From an uncultured Lachnospiraceae bacterium (GTDB lineage: Bacteria; Bacillota; Clostridia; Lachnospirales; Lachnospiraceae), in contig CADCII010000040.1 of NCBI GenBank assembly GCA_902801515.1, forward strand, positions 1-42,752: 42,752 nucleotides of DNA. The letters run 5' to 3'. Positions 7,155 through 15,658 of the stretch are shown here, in pieces (the stretch's first letter is position 1; every line of letters starts with the position of its first letter). The position numbers were made by a program, and so were the translations under genes. The notes beneath the pieces are model-generated. The model made no database searches. It was not told the DNA's origin and was given only the letters and a program-made list of their open reading frames with translations.

Positions 7155-8774
7155 TCACCAGCTTCCTCCGAATCCAGCCTGCTCAGCCACATTGTAGATG
7201 CCGTAGACGGTGAGTGTGGAAGGAAGGTTGTCGTAGGCGTTCATATACATCTTTGCCCAGTTGAGGTACTCTTCGGGAAGTGTGGATGTGGGATGCCCCT
7301 GAAGGTACAGGTAAAACTGATCGCCGCCTGCGATTCCGTACGCTTCTGATGCAATATTGTGTACGCCGTTTTCTTCCCAGTCCTGACCGGGTTGATTGTC
7401 ATAGTTCAGGGATTCCAGGCGCATGGTCCAGGTGTAATCATCTACTTTCTGAAAGTCAGTAAACTTCCCGTTAAAGCTGGCGACATACATAGTTCCTCCG
7501 GGGTAGTGCTCGATGTCGGAGCCCATGTCTGAATCATGATAACTGCCCGTAAAGGTTCCGTCATCATGAAGTGTGATACCGGAACCCCATCCGCCGGCTC
7601 CGCTTGAGAAATAAAACTCATCGGGGACAGAAGAGAGCAGTGAGGAGGGATCGGAGTGGCTGCCAGCCTGACTGTATCCGTACTGCTCAATGAAAGTTGC
7701 CCAGCCCATCTTATTGATCTCGCTCAGGGTATAGAAGGGCAGCATATTACCGTCTGTTTCACTCTTTATTGCCAGATAGGCGTTGTACAGCGCAGTATTA
7801 CCTGTTCTGGAGAGTTCCGGACCATCGACGCTGTCCTGGGTCGAGACAACCTGCTCCGACGCCAGGACGCCGTTCTCCATGAAATAGTAGTCAGTCCAGT
7901 ATGAACCGGTATGCGCTCCGGATACAAAAAGTCCCGGAATGGTTTCGCTTTCAATATAATAATACGGATTATAGTTGGCGCCGGGCATGATTCCGGTGTA
8001 TTTTACTGAGCCGCCGGTATACTGATACAGGTAGTTGACACTGCCTGCGTAAACTCCGTTTCCGTTGAATATGACAAGTTCCGGCGTACCGTCTGTGTTC
8101 AGATCGTGGAGTGCAAATGAGATATTGTCATAGGTCGATTCAATCTCATCACCGAATTGCTGGCCTGAGTTAAGGTATTTCTGATTCAGGATGAAACTGC
8201 TGTACGCATCCTGCCAGCTGCCGGCAGAAGGCTGTACAGACTGCGGAGTCGTGTTGTCGAACTCTATGATGTAGGCAAGACGGCCGCTGTAGTTTGGGAC
8301 TACGGATACGATATCATCCGGCACATCATTCCAGACCCAGCGTCCTTCTTTGGAGAAGTAGTAGATGTCCATGAAACATTCTGTGATATCCCCGTCCTGG
8401 AAACTGGGTTCACCCTGCATCCATTCGGAATATCCCCAGTAAGAGGGACTGTTCAGCACATCTCCGGAGAGCGCATTGCCACGGTCTGCCCAGTAATAGC
8501 TGGCAGAATCAGGATCACGTCTTCCTCCGACCCGGAACATGTAGCCTGAAGCTCCCGAATCATTGATCTGCTGAAGAACCGTCTGATACTCTTCCCGTGT
8601 CTCGAAGCGGGCGAGATATCCGCCTGCATTGAGCGCTTCCTGGAACGCCTCCGACCAAGTACAGTCGGAAATGACCAGGCGGTAGGTATGTCCTCCGGAT
8701 TCCTGTGCAGGAATGCTCTGCAGGCATCCTGCTGCGAGCACGAGTGTCAGGATCCATGCGGTAAGTCTTTTCAT
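7155..8774 (-). CDS. Exported lipoprotein with C-type-lectin-like and VCBS-like regions
   Basis: A 539-residue protein with a lipoprotein signal peptide: lipobox LAAGC puts the lipidated cysteine at residue 17. Residues about 28-175 form a C-type-lectin-like domain (W..GEPS, then RWVWNDVP and a final YIIEFD). Next comes a region with a calcium-loop-like repeat (DLNTDGTPELVIFNG), and then a C-terminal domain rich in Tyr and Trp with no recognised family. In bacteria such lectin-like domains bind glycans or proteins at the cell surface. The start codon overlaps the stop of the upstream glycosidase gene (ATGA), and a GGAGG precedes it. The two are translated together, which suggests a surface glycan-binding partner for the glycosidase. 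Confidence 0.72.
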   Translation of the reverse strand: MKRLTAWILTLVLAAGCLQSIPAQESGGHTYRLVISDCTWSEAFQEALNAGGYLARFETREEYQTVLQQINDSGASGYMFRVGGRRDPDSASYYWADRGNALSGDVLNSPSYWGYSEWMQGEPSFQDGDITECFMDIYYFSKEGRWVWNDVPDDIVSVVPNYSGRLAYIIEFDNTTPQSVQPSAGSWQDAYSSFILNQKYLNSGQQFGDEIESTYDNISFALHDLNTDGTPELVIFNGNGVYAGSVNYLYQYTGGSVKYTGIMPGANYNPYYYIESETIPGLFVSGAHTGSYWTDYYFMENGVLASEQVVSTQDSVDGPELSRTGNTALYNAYLAIKSETDGNMLPFYTLSEINKMGWATFIEQYGYSQAGSHSDPSSLLSSVPDEFYFSSGAGGWGSGITLHDDGTFTGSYHDSDMGSDIEHYPGGTMYVASFNGKFTDFQKVDDYTWTMRLESLNYDNQPGQDWEENGVHNIASEAYGIAGGDQFYLYLQGHPTSTLPEEYLNWAKMYMNAYDNLPSTLTVYGIYNVAEQAGFGGSW

Positions 8775-9976
8775 CTCTTGGCACCTCCCTTTACCAGCGT
8801 AAGTTTTGCATCTATAATCCTGCGGACCGATTCGTTGAGTCTTTCTTCTGTGATCGTTCCGCTGTTTACCGCATCTATGATGCCCTGCAGAGCCTGATGG
8901 AAATCCTGCGGCATCAGTACCAGATCAGCGCCGGCGCTGACTGCCATAACAGCAGCTTCATCCGGTGAGTACAGGCTGGTTACGGCGCCCATATTCAGCG
9001 CATCCGTAATGATCAGTCCTTCATATCCCATTTTCTTCCTGAGAAGATCCGTGAGGAAAAAGTGGGAGAGTGACGCTGGAATATCAGAGTCAGTTATATT
9101 CGAAAATGTAATATGCCCGGCCATGACCAGAGAGACTCCGGCATCGATTCCGGCTATGAACGGGATCAGGTCTTCCGATTCCAGTTCCTCCAGCGTTTTG
9201 TCAGAGACGACTGCTGAAGCATGGCTGTCTTCATTTACAGCCCCATGTCCCGGGAAGTGTTTCAGTGTTGCCAGGACTCCCTGGTCCTGTATCCCGCGGG
9301 CGCAGGCAGCGGCCATCATACCGGCAAGCAGCGGATCAGCACCAAATGACCTGTCTCCGATCGCTGAGAAGGCCGGATCAGCAACCACGTCCGCTACCGG
9401 GGCAAAATCAACATTGATGCCAAGGCCTTTAAGGTAAGAACCAAGCTCAGAACCCACTGACCAGGCACTGTCAGGATTGCCCGTCTGCCCCACAGACCAC
9501 ATATCCGGAATCTCCGGCACACCGGCAATTCGTCCTGATATCCTTCGTACCGCTCCGCCCTCTTCGTCAACGCACAGAAACAGTGGAAGGCCGGTCAGAT
9601 CGATGCTGAACGACTGTATCGATGCTGTCATACCGGTGAGCTGGCTGGCGGATTCGATGTTCTGCTCCATGTAGATCAGACCGCCCACCGGATACTTTTC
9701 CAGAGCCTTTCTGGTCGTCTCACCTGCCTGTGTCACAACGCCCATGCCGGTCAGGGCCTCCGGCGTGATGACAAACATCTGGGCCGCCTTTTCCTCCAGA
9801 CTCATGTTTTCTAATATCATATCAGCCTGCGCCATAATATCATTTTCCTCTGTAAAAGCTTCTGTCTGCGGGACTTCCCTGGGTTCTTCCGCTATAGTTT
9901 GACCGCACACGGCGGACATGAGGAATACTGCCAGCGCACAAAGAGCAGGTATTCTATTATTAATGCGAATATTCAT
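8771..9976 (-). CDS. nagZ: Exported GH3 beta-N-acetylhexosaminidase (NagZ-like)
   Basis: A 401-residue glycoside hydrolase family 3 enzyme that removes terminal beta-N-acetylglucosamine, for example from peptidoglycan fragments. The NagZ signature KHFPGHG (residues 239-245) is followed by D250 and H252, the Asp-His acid/base dyad. The nucleophile is Asp325 in IITDALNMG. A hydrophobic N-terminal segment (IPALCALAVFLMSAVCG) predicts export. An upstream in-frame ATG at 10024 falls on a TATAAT-like -10 box, so I use the ATG at 9976, although neither has a clear ribosome binding site. It is followed directly by the lectin lipoprotein gene. The gene symbol is by family; the cell role may be extracellular scavenging rather than cytoplasmic recycling. 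Confidence 0.85.
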   Translation of the reverse strand: MNIRINNRIPALCALAVFLMSAVCGQTIAEEPREVPQTEAFTEENDIMAQADMILENMSLEEKAAQMFVITPEALTGMGVVTQAGETTRKALEKYPVGGLIYMEQNIESASQLTGMTASIQSFSIDLTGLPLFLCVDEEGGAVRRISGRIAGVPEIPDMWSVGQTGNPDSAWSVGSELGSYLKGLGINVDFAPVADVVADPAFSAIGDRSFGADPLLAGMMAAACARGIQDQGVLATLKHFPGHGAVNEDSHASAVVSDKTLEELESEDLIPFIAGIDAGVSLVMAGHITFSNITDSDIPASLSHFFLTDLLRKKMGYEGLIITDALNMGAVTSLYSPDEAAVMAVSAGADLVLMPQDFHQALQGIIDAVNSGTITEERLNESVRRIIDAKLTLVKGGAKR

Positions 9977-10085
9977 GACAATAATTGGGATAAATGCTGC
10001 AGCATATTGATGATGTAAGGTCATTATAGCATTTAATAAAAACGGGAAAACGCAGAATAAGCCAGTGTTTCCTTAAAGTTTCCTT

Positions 10086-10112
10086 TAGACATGCAGCCGA
10101 TAGACATGCAGC
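10086..10112. repeat. Tandem repeat TAGACATGCAGC, 15-bp period
   Basis: Two identical 12-bp copies start at 10086 and 10101, in the divergent region between the glycosidase and oligoendopeptidase genes. Their meaning is unknown; they could be an operator pair. Confidence 0.4.
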
Positions 10113-10185
10113 AGCCACAGACAACGACAGGTATCTATGATAAAATATTAATCTATGAATAAAAATGTATACAGGGGGTAACCGT

Positions 10186-11976
10186 ATGGATATGACAATG
10201 CGAAAAGATGTTCCGGAAGAGCTGACATGGGATCTGTCTTTGATCTATGCCTCGGAAGAAGATATGCTCCGTGACGCGGAGCGAATGAAGACGATGGCAA
10301 AGACTATTGAGGATTCATATAAAGGGAAACTGGATACTCCTGAGAAGATCAATGCCTGCCTGGATGAGTTCCGGGAACTCTATACGATTATGGAATTGGC
10401 CGGGGAATACTGCGAACTGGCAGTGTCGGTGGATTATTATGACACGTACAACCAGGACCGCAATGACCGGATCGACAGGCTGATCACAAATCTTATGAGC
10501 CGCCTCAGTTTTATCCGGACGGAGATCTGTGCACAGGATGAGGCTGTACTTGGGAAAGCTCTGGAGATGGCGTCCGCCAATAAGGGATACCTGGCGGATA
10601 TCATAAGGGAAAAACCGCATCAGCTCTCAGCGGAGACGGAGCGTGTGCTGGCAGCTCTTGACCAGTCGAAAAATGTGCCTTACCAGGTGTATAACATGGC
10701 GAAACTTGCGGACATGAAGTTCCCCCCTTTTAAAGTGGGTGACAGAGAGTATCCGCTGGGCTATTCCCTGTTTGAAGATGACTATGAGTACGAGAAAGAC
10801 ACCGATGTGAGAAGAGCCGCGTTCAGTTCATTTTCCTCCAAATTGCGGGATTATGAAAATGTGACAGCCACAGCCTACAATGCCCAGGTGCAGAATGAGA
10901 AAGCCGAGGCGTCGGTACGCGGTTTTGAATCAGTGATCGATTATCTGCTCTTCCCGCAGAAGGTGAGCGCGGACATGTATCACCGCCAGATTGATCTGAT
11001 CATGGAAAAACTGGCGCCCCATATGCGCAGATACGCAAGACTGCTCCAGAAGATCCATCACCTGGATCAAATGACATTTGCGGACCTGAAGATCGCGGTA
11101 GACCCGGAGTACGACCCGAAGGTGACCATAGAAGAGTCGAAACAGTATATTGAGAAGGGCCTGTCGATCCTGGGAGAAGACTATGTTGACATGGTGAAAG
11201 AAGCATACAGGGACCGCTGGATCGATTTTGCCAGGAACCAGGGTAAATCCACCGGCGGATTCTGTGCGAGCCCCTACGGGAAGAATTCATATATTCTTCT
11301 CTCCTGGAATGAGCGCATGGCGGATGTGTTCACCCTTGCCCATGAACTGGGACATGCAGGTCATTTCAAAGCATGCAACAGCGCCCAGTCTGTCTTTGAC
11401 ACGGACGTATCCATCTATTTTGTGGAGGCGCCTTCGACCATGAATGAACTGCTGATGGCACATTACCTGCTGAAGACCAGTGACGACAGAAGGTTCCGTA
11501 GGTGGGTCCTGTCCTGCATGATCGGGAACACCTACTATCATAACTTTGTGACTCATTTGCTGGAAGCAGCATACCAGAGAGAGGTCTACCGGATCGTGGA
11601 TGAGGGAGGCAGCGTAAATGCCCAGACGCTGAACCGGATCATGAAGGAGACTCTGCAGAAGTTCTGGGGAGATGCAGTAGAGATAGACGATGATGCCGCA
11701 CTGACCTGGATGCGGCAGCCGCACTATTATATGGGACTTTACTCTTATACCTACAGTGCCGGCCTGACTGTGGCAACGCAGGTGTGCAGGCGGATCGAAA
11801 CAGAAGGGCAGTGCGCTGTGGAAGACTGGAAAAAGGTCCTCAGTGCCGGAAGCACCAAGGACCCTGCTCAACTTGCCGCTCTTGCGGGTATTGATATCAC
11901 GACTGAGAAACCTCTTCTCGATACGATTGAATATATCGGAGAACTCATCTCAGAGATTGAAGCCTTGACGGACTGA
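10186..11976 (+). CDS. pepF: Oligoendopeptidase F (M3 metallopeptidase)
   Basis: A 596-residue cytoplasmic zinc peptidase that cleaves short peptides. The start at 10186 follows a GGGGG ribosome binding site; an in-frame ATG 21 nt upstream lies before that site. The N-terminal helical region (about 1-190) and the catalytic M3 domain are complete. The zinc site is HELGH at residues 386-390, with the third ligand likely in VEAPSTMNE about 25 residues on. Length matches PepF of Firmicutes (about 600). It stands alone, with a long perfect hairpin terminator directly after it. Confidence 0.95.
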   Translation: MDMTMRKDVPEELTWDLSLIYASEEDMLRDAERMKTMAKTIEDSYKGKLDTPEKINACLDEFRELYTIMELAGEYCELAVSVDYYDTYNQDRNDRIDRLITNLMSRLSFIRTEICAQDEAVLGKALEMASANKGYLADIIREKPHQLSAETERVLAALDQSKNVPYQVYNMAKLADMKFPPFKVGDREYPLGYSLFEDDYEYEKDTDVRRAAFSSFSSKLRDYENVTATAYNAQVQNEKAEASVRGFESVIDYLLFPQKVSADMYHRQIDLIMEKLAPHMRRYARLLQKIHHLDQMTFADLKIAVDPEYDPKVTIEESKQYIEKGLSILGEDYVDMVKEAYRDRWIDFARNQGKSTGGFCASPYGKNSYILLSWNERMADVFTLAHELGHAGHFKACNSAQSVFDTDVSIYFVEAPSTMNELLMAHYLLKTSDDRRFRRWVLSCMIGNTYYHNFVTHLLEAAYQREVYRIVDEGGSVNAQTLNRIMKETLQKFWGDAVEIDDDAALTWMRQPHYYMGLYSYTYSAGLTVATQVCRRIETEGQCAVEDWKKVLSAGSTKDPAQLAALAGIDITTEKPLLDTIEYIGELISEIEALTD

Positions 11977-11979
11977 GTT

Positions 11980-12026
11980 AAAGCCCCCATTCAAGAACGT
12001 CGTTGGCGTTCTTGAATGGGGGCTTT
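11980..12026. terminator. 20-bp perfect hairpin terminator
   Basis: Bases 11980-11999 pair without mismatch with 12007-12026 around a 7-nt loop. The arms end in AAA/TTT. It separates the convergent pepF and alpha-amylase genes and can act in both directions. Confidence 0.85.
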
Positions 12027-12039
12027 CTCCTCAGGATGA

Positions 12040-13815
12040 TCAGAAAGTAGTACGGATGAAGTGGTATGCGTTTTCCGGAAGCCATACGGAGACATACCCC
12101 GCATGGACGTGGAACTGTGCGCCGCCGTTTTCATCCAGCGTGATCGGATCGTCGTGGCGGCCAAGCACATCGAAGAACTGCTGGCCGGCAAACTTCGGTC
12201 CGATCTGCATATATTTCATCCCTTCCGATCCGCATGTTGCCAGGACTGCCAGTCCTGAATCCTTATGCGCGGTATCGCCGGATCTTGTGAATCCGACGAT
12301 GCTGCTGTCATCAAAGTAATCTGTCTGTGATCCGTAGGCATAATACCTGCGGATCGCAATCAGTTTCTTCAGATCGAGGATCGGCGATTCGTTGTTATGC
12401 TCCAGTCCGTAGTAATCTCCGTAGAACACACAGGGTGTTCCTGTGTCACGCAGCAGGATCAAGGAGTAGGCGATCGGCTTGAACCATTCCGGTATGTAAC
12501 TCTCAAGTGCCTGTCCGGGCTGTGTATCATGATTGTCGATAAAGGTTACCGCACATTCCGGGCGGGCCTTCACCAGCGTCCCATCGAACATGTTCCTCAT
12601 ATCGTAGGTTCCGTTAGACGTTGCGGCATTGAGGAATGCGAAATGCAGCGGCACGTCGAACAGTGCGATCTGGGTTCCCTTCACATTCTTTCCGGCCGGA
12701 TGGGCGTCTTCAGCTGACGATCCGACAGAAGCAATCTTCAGGGCTTCTTTGCTGATCTCTGCGTCAGCGGAATAGTCTTTCTCCGGTGTCGCGGCTTCCT
12801 GAGACTGCTCATCTTTATGATGTTCATTTTCAGAGGATCCGCTCTGCGTCTGTTCTGCCTGAGCATTGCCTGCAGCAGATTCTGTGTCTGCTTCTTCCTG
12901 GTTTGAACTGTCAGAATTCTCCTGGCCGACGCCGTCTTCAGGATCTGCTTTCTTCTCAGGAATCCTGGAAGGCTGGCCGTCCACGACGACACTGATATAA
13001 TGAAGCAGTTTATCCAGTTCTCCGCTCCAGTACTCACCGACAGCGAAGAAATCCCTGCCGGTCTCCTTACGGATCAGCTTCAGCCATTCACGGTAAGATT
13101 CAAAGCTGATGTGTTTTACCGCGTCAAGCCGGAGAGCATCCGGCTGCACAGTCTCAAAGTACCATTTGCCCCAGTCAATGAGGGCCTGGCAGGTGTCCGG
13201 GTTGTCAAAGTCAAGATCGACACCCATCAGGTAATCAAAATTGACATTTTCCGAGTCTGTCTCATCATTCCATTTTTTGCCGCGGAACAGATAGACACTC
13301 TTGGATCCGGTTGCCTGGTCAAGATCGGTCCCGGAGAAGTTCTCCGCTGTCCAGATCCTGTCAGAATACTTGCCGTTTCTTCCCGGAAATGTAAACTTTG
13401 TCCATGCCTCGATCTCGTGAAGGTTTGAGATCTCCTGCTCTCTGTCATAGGAGGCAGTATCGATCGCTTCGACCTTCTCCGTTTCATCCGCCCCCATCAT
13501 CTGATTGAGGACAGTGTCTGCCATGACTCTGACCCCGGAGTTGTGAAGCGCACGGACTGCCTCAAGATATTCTTCTTTAGTACCGTACTTGGTCCGGATG
13601 GATCCTTTCTGATCGAATTCGCCAAGGTCATACAGATCGTAGACATCGTAGCCTACACTCTTGGCTCCGGAAGCACCTTTATAAGCGGGCGGAAGCCACA
13701 CATCTGTGATTCCGACCTTAGAGAGTTCTTCAGCCTGCGTGGCAACTTTTCTCCACAGAAGACCGTCTGACGGCAGATACCATTCAAAATACTGCATTAA
13801 TGTCTTGTTATCCAT
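12040..13815 (-). CDS. Cytoplasmic alpha-amylase (GH13_5-like) with acidic insertion
   Basis: A 591-residue protein without signal peptide; hydrolysis of alpha-1,4-glucans such as glycogen or imported maltodextrins is the expected role. The N-terminus (LMQYFEWYLPSDGLLW) and barrel match AmyS-type enzymes. Catalytic residues: Asp231 (ALRLDAVKH), Glu261 (FAVGEYW), Asp430 (TFIDNHDT). Two oddities stand out. Conserved region I reads TVLNQMMGAD, with Gln where the family has His. Residues about 275-382 are a low-complexity Glu/Ser/Gln/Ala-rich stretch inserted between the catalytic Glu strand and ALFDVPLHFAF, where relatives have a loop of about 15 residues. The start ATG at 13815 lies 12 nt from GGAGG, a long spacing. 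Confidence 0.9.
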   Translation of the reverse strand: MDNKTLMQYFEWYLPSDGLLWRKVATQAEELSKVGITDVWLPPAYKGASGAKSVGYDVYDLYDLGEFDQKGSIRTKYGTKEEYLEAVRALHNSGVRVMADTVLNQMMGADETEKVEAIDTASYDREQEISNLHEIEAWTKFTFPGRNGKYSDRIWTAENFSGTDLDQATGSKSVYLFRGKKWNDETDSENVNFDYLMGVDLDFDNPDTCQALIDWGKWYFETVQPDALRLDAVKHISFESYREWLKLIRKETGRDFFAVGEYWSGELDKLLHYISVVVDGQPSRIPEKKADPEDGVGQENSDSSNQEEADTESAAGNAQAEQTQSGSSENEHHKDEQSQEAATPEKDYSADAEISKEALKIASVGSSAEDAHPAGKNVKGTQIALFDVPLHFAFLNAATSNGTYDMRNMFDGTLVKARPECAVTFIDNHDTQPGQALESYIPEWFKPIAYSLILLRDTGTPCVFYGDYYGLEHNNESPILDLKKLIAIRRYYAYGSQTDYFDDSSIVGFTRSGDTAHKDSGLAVLATCGSEGMKYMQIGPKFAGQQFFDVLGRHDDPITLDENGGAQFHVHAGYVSVWLPENAYHFIRTTF

Positions 13816-13840
13816 AAATGTCTGTTTCCTCCTTTCGCTT

Positions 13841-13876
13841 TAATTTAAACTTGTTCATATTGCAGACAACTTGTTC
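13841..13876 (-). promoter_or_regulatory. Promoter and tandem operator of the amylase gene
   Basis: On the minus strand TTGTCT (13869-13864) and TAAATT (13847-13842) form a plausible promoter with 16-nt spacing. AACTTGTTC occurs twice on the plus strand (13848-13856 and 13868-13876), exactly 20 bp apart, one copy between the promoter boxes and one over the -35 box. Two helical turns of spacing suit a repressor binding one DNA face. Which regulator binds is unknown. Confidence 0.45.
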
Positions 13877-13895
13877 AAGGTATATTGTATCAGCC

Positions 13896-13924
13896 TTGTC
13901 AAGTACCGGGGAAGATGTTATACT
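13896..13924 (+). promoter_or_regulatory. Promoter for the 13964 gene
   Basis: TTGTCA (13896-13901), a 17-nt spacer and TATACT (13919-13924) lie 40 nt before the ATG at 13964. Confidence 0.6.
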
Positions 13925-13963
13925 TAAGATAGCATATAGTTAAGTAGAAAGAGAGGACCATAT

Positions 13964-14200
13964 ATGGCAATCAATCCGATGGCGATGCTTCAGATGAAAG
14001 AGAGGCTGAATATATTCCAGAAAGATCATCCGAAAGTATTTCCTTTTTTTAATATGCTCAGAGAACAGGGACTGCAGGAAGGTGCTGTGTATGAACTGAA
14101 AGTCACGCTGCCGGATGGCAGTGAGCGGGTTATGAATTTCAGGATGAATGAAAATGATATCGAGACATTTCGTCTTCTTGGCAGTCAGCAGGGTGAATGA
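13964..14200 (+). CDS. Small conserved-looking hypothetical protein
   Basis: A 78-residue soluble protein starting MAINPMAMLQMKERLN. AGAGAGGA precedes the ATG. The N-terminal half is a helix followed by DHPKVFPFFNML. The C-terminal half (YELKVTLPDGSERVMNFRM) looks like a beta-hairpin and ends with NENDIETFRLLG. It has its own promoter and lies 33 nt upstream of the Ldh2-type dehydrogenase gene, so it is probably cotranscribed. I do not recognise a function. Confidence 0.65.
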   Translation: MAINPMAMLQMKERLNIFQKDHPKVFPFFNMLREQGLQEGAVYELKVTLPDGSERVMNFRMNENDIETFRLLGSQQGE

Positions 14201-14233
14201 CCGGGTATGGCCCGGGAACATCATGGAGGCATT

Positions 14234-15349
14234 ATGGAATACACAGAAAAGGCAATGCTGTCCTGGAAACTGATCGGTGACTTTATGACGGATGCCCTTG
14301 TGAAAGTGGGGGTTCCCCGTGAGGATGCGATGCTGTGTGCAGATGTTCTCATAGAGAGCGACCTGAGGGGGATCCCCAGCCATGGCTGCAATCGTTTCAA
14401 GACCATGTACATCGACCGTATAGAAGACGGGATCCAGAATCCGGTAACGGAGTTTGAAATCCTGAAAGATACGCCGACAACGCTGGTTGCCGACGCTCAT
14501 AACGGTATGGGTATGGTTGCTTCCCATAAAGCTATGACAGCTATTATCGAGAAAGCAAAAACAGTCGGAATGGGCATGGCCGCTGTACGTAATTCCACAC
14601 ACTATGGTATTGCCGGATATTGGGCGACCATGGCTTCACAGGAAGGGCTTCTGGGTATTACCGGAACGAATGCAAGACCATCCATCGCACCTACTTTCGG
14701 AGTTGAGAACATGCTGGGTACCAATCCCCTGACTTTTTCATTTCCGACGGATGAAGAATTTCCTTTTGTACTGGACTGTGCCACTTCGAATACACAAAGG
14801 GGACAGATAGAGTTTTATGCCCGTGCAGGCCTGGATACGCCCGAAGGATTAGTGATCGGGAGCGACGGCAGACCGATGACAGACAGTAAATTGATTCTGG
14901 AAGAACTGAAGAAGGGCGAAGCTGCGCTCACGCCGCTCGGGGGAACCGGAGCTGCATCTGCGGGCTACAAGGGATACGGATATGCAACGGTAGTGGAGAT
15001 TCTCTCATCAGCTCTTCAGGCAGGAAGCTTCATGAAAATGCTGACAGGCCGCGATGAGAATGGAAATAAAAGACCGTATCATCTGGGACATTTCTTTATC
15101 GTGATCAATCCGGAGTTTTTCATGGGAGAGAAGAGCTTCCGGGAGACTGCAGGAGCGATCCTGAGGAGTCTGCGCAGTTCGAAGAAGGCTCCCGGCGCAG
15201 ACCGGATCTATACTGCGGGAGAGAAGGAATACCTGTCCCGGAAAGTCAGGGAGACTGCAGGACTTGAAGCCGGACCTGCGCTGCAGAAAGACATGATCGC
15301 GATCAGGGACAGTTATCATCTGCCATATAGATTTCCTTTTGAAGATTAA
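14234..15349 (+). CDS. Ldh2/MDH2-family malate or lactate dehydrogenase
   Basis: A 371-residue NAD(P)-dependent 2-hydroxyacid dehydrogenase of the Ldh_2 family, unrelated to classical LDH. The start at 14234 follows GGAGG at 6 nt; an upstream in-frame ATG at 14207 is less well placed. Diagnostic stretches are DLRGIPSHGCNRF (with the family Ser-His pair), VRNSTHYGIAGYWA, GTNPLTFSFPT, and KGYGYATVVEILSSAL near the cofactor site. Members of the family act on malate, ureidoglycolate, sulfolactate, delta-1-piperideine-2-carboxylate and others, so the substrate is not fixed by sequence. It ends at a strong terminator. Confidence 0.88.
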   Translation: MEYTEKAMLSWKLIGDFMTDALVKVGVPREDAMLCADVLIESDLRGIPSHGCNRFKTMYIDRIEDGIQNPVTEFEILKDTPTTLVADAHNGMGMVASHKAMTAIIEKAKTVGMGMAAVRNSTHYGIAGYWATMASQEGLLGITGTNARPSIAPTFGVENMLGTNPLTFSFPTDEEFPFVLDCATSNTQRGQIEFYARAGLDTPEGLVIGSDGRPMTDSKLILEELKKGEAALTPLGGTGAASAGYKGYGYATVVEILSSALQAGSFMKMLTGRDENGNKRPYHLGHFFIVINPEFFMGEKSFRETAGAILRSLRSSKKAPGADRIYTAGEKEYLSRKVRETAGLEAGPALQKDMIAIRDSYHLPYRFPFED

Positions 15350-15395
15350 GTTTATCATCTCTGGAACTAATAAGATGAAAATAGATTCTCACAGA

Positions 15396-15420
15396 AGACC
15401 TGCCGGCGGCAGGTCTTTTT
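15396..15420 (+). terminator. Rho-independent terminator
   Basis: AGACCTGCC (15396-15404) pairs with GGCAGGTCT (15408-15416) around a 3-nt loop and runs into a T-tract (15416-15420). It closes the dehydrogenase unit. Confidence 0.9.
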
Positions 15421-15502
15421 GCAGCTCTTTGTCTTGATGATCAATATTTCCCAGTAAGACACAATTTCACATTTTACAGGCCTGAGCGGGGGGCGTAACT
15501 GC

Positions 15503-15531
15503 TTGACGGTCAAAAATCACTGTGATAAATT
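15503..15531 (+). promoter_or_regulatory. Candidate promoter of the iron/redox operon
   Basis: TTGACG (15503-15508), 17 nt, TAAATT (15526-15531). This is the best promoter match between the terminator at 15396 and the first gene at 15659. The other bases between 15421 and 15658 contain only the dyads listed next. Confidence 0.5.
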
Positions 15532-15540
15532 AATTGCGCC

Positions 15541-15596
15541 GGTTAGCCATATCTAATATTGGTTAAACGTTTCTCAGAACAGTTTAAGCATGCTTA
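15541..15596. promoter_or_regulatory. Dyads downstream of the promoter, possible metal-responsive operator
   Basis: Three symmetric elements follow the promoter. GGTTAGCCA (15541-15549) and TGGTTAAAC (15560-15568) form an imperfect dyad with arms TTAnCCA/TGGnTAA. AAACGTTT is at 15565-15572. The 12-bp palindrome TAAGCATGCTTA is at 15585-15596. The TTAGCC/GGTTAA half-sites recall DtxR/IdeR-type iron boxes, but the full consensus is not present. No classical Fur box is visible. Assignment is inference. Confidence 0.35.
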
Positions 15597-15658
15597 TATT
15601 TGTTCTTACTAACTCATAGAAGATAAAGGCATCTGACCGGCAGGACAGAGGAGAAGTT

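Noticed and set aside
13940-14602. 220-codon minus-strand ORF
   Set aside because: It lies opposite the small gene at 13964 and the dehydrogenase gene at 14234, both with good starts and recognisable protein character.
15421-15658. Classical Fur box at the iron operon
   Set aside because: No GATAATGATAATCATTATC-like sequence is present; only other dyads are visible.
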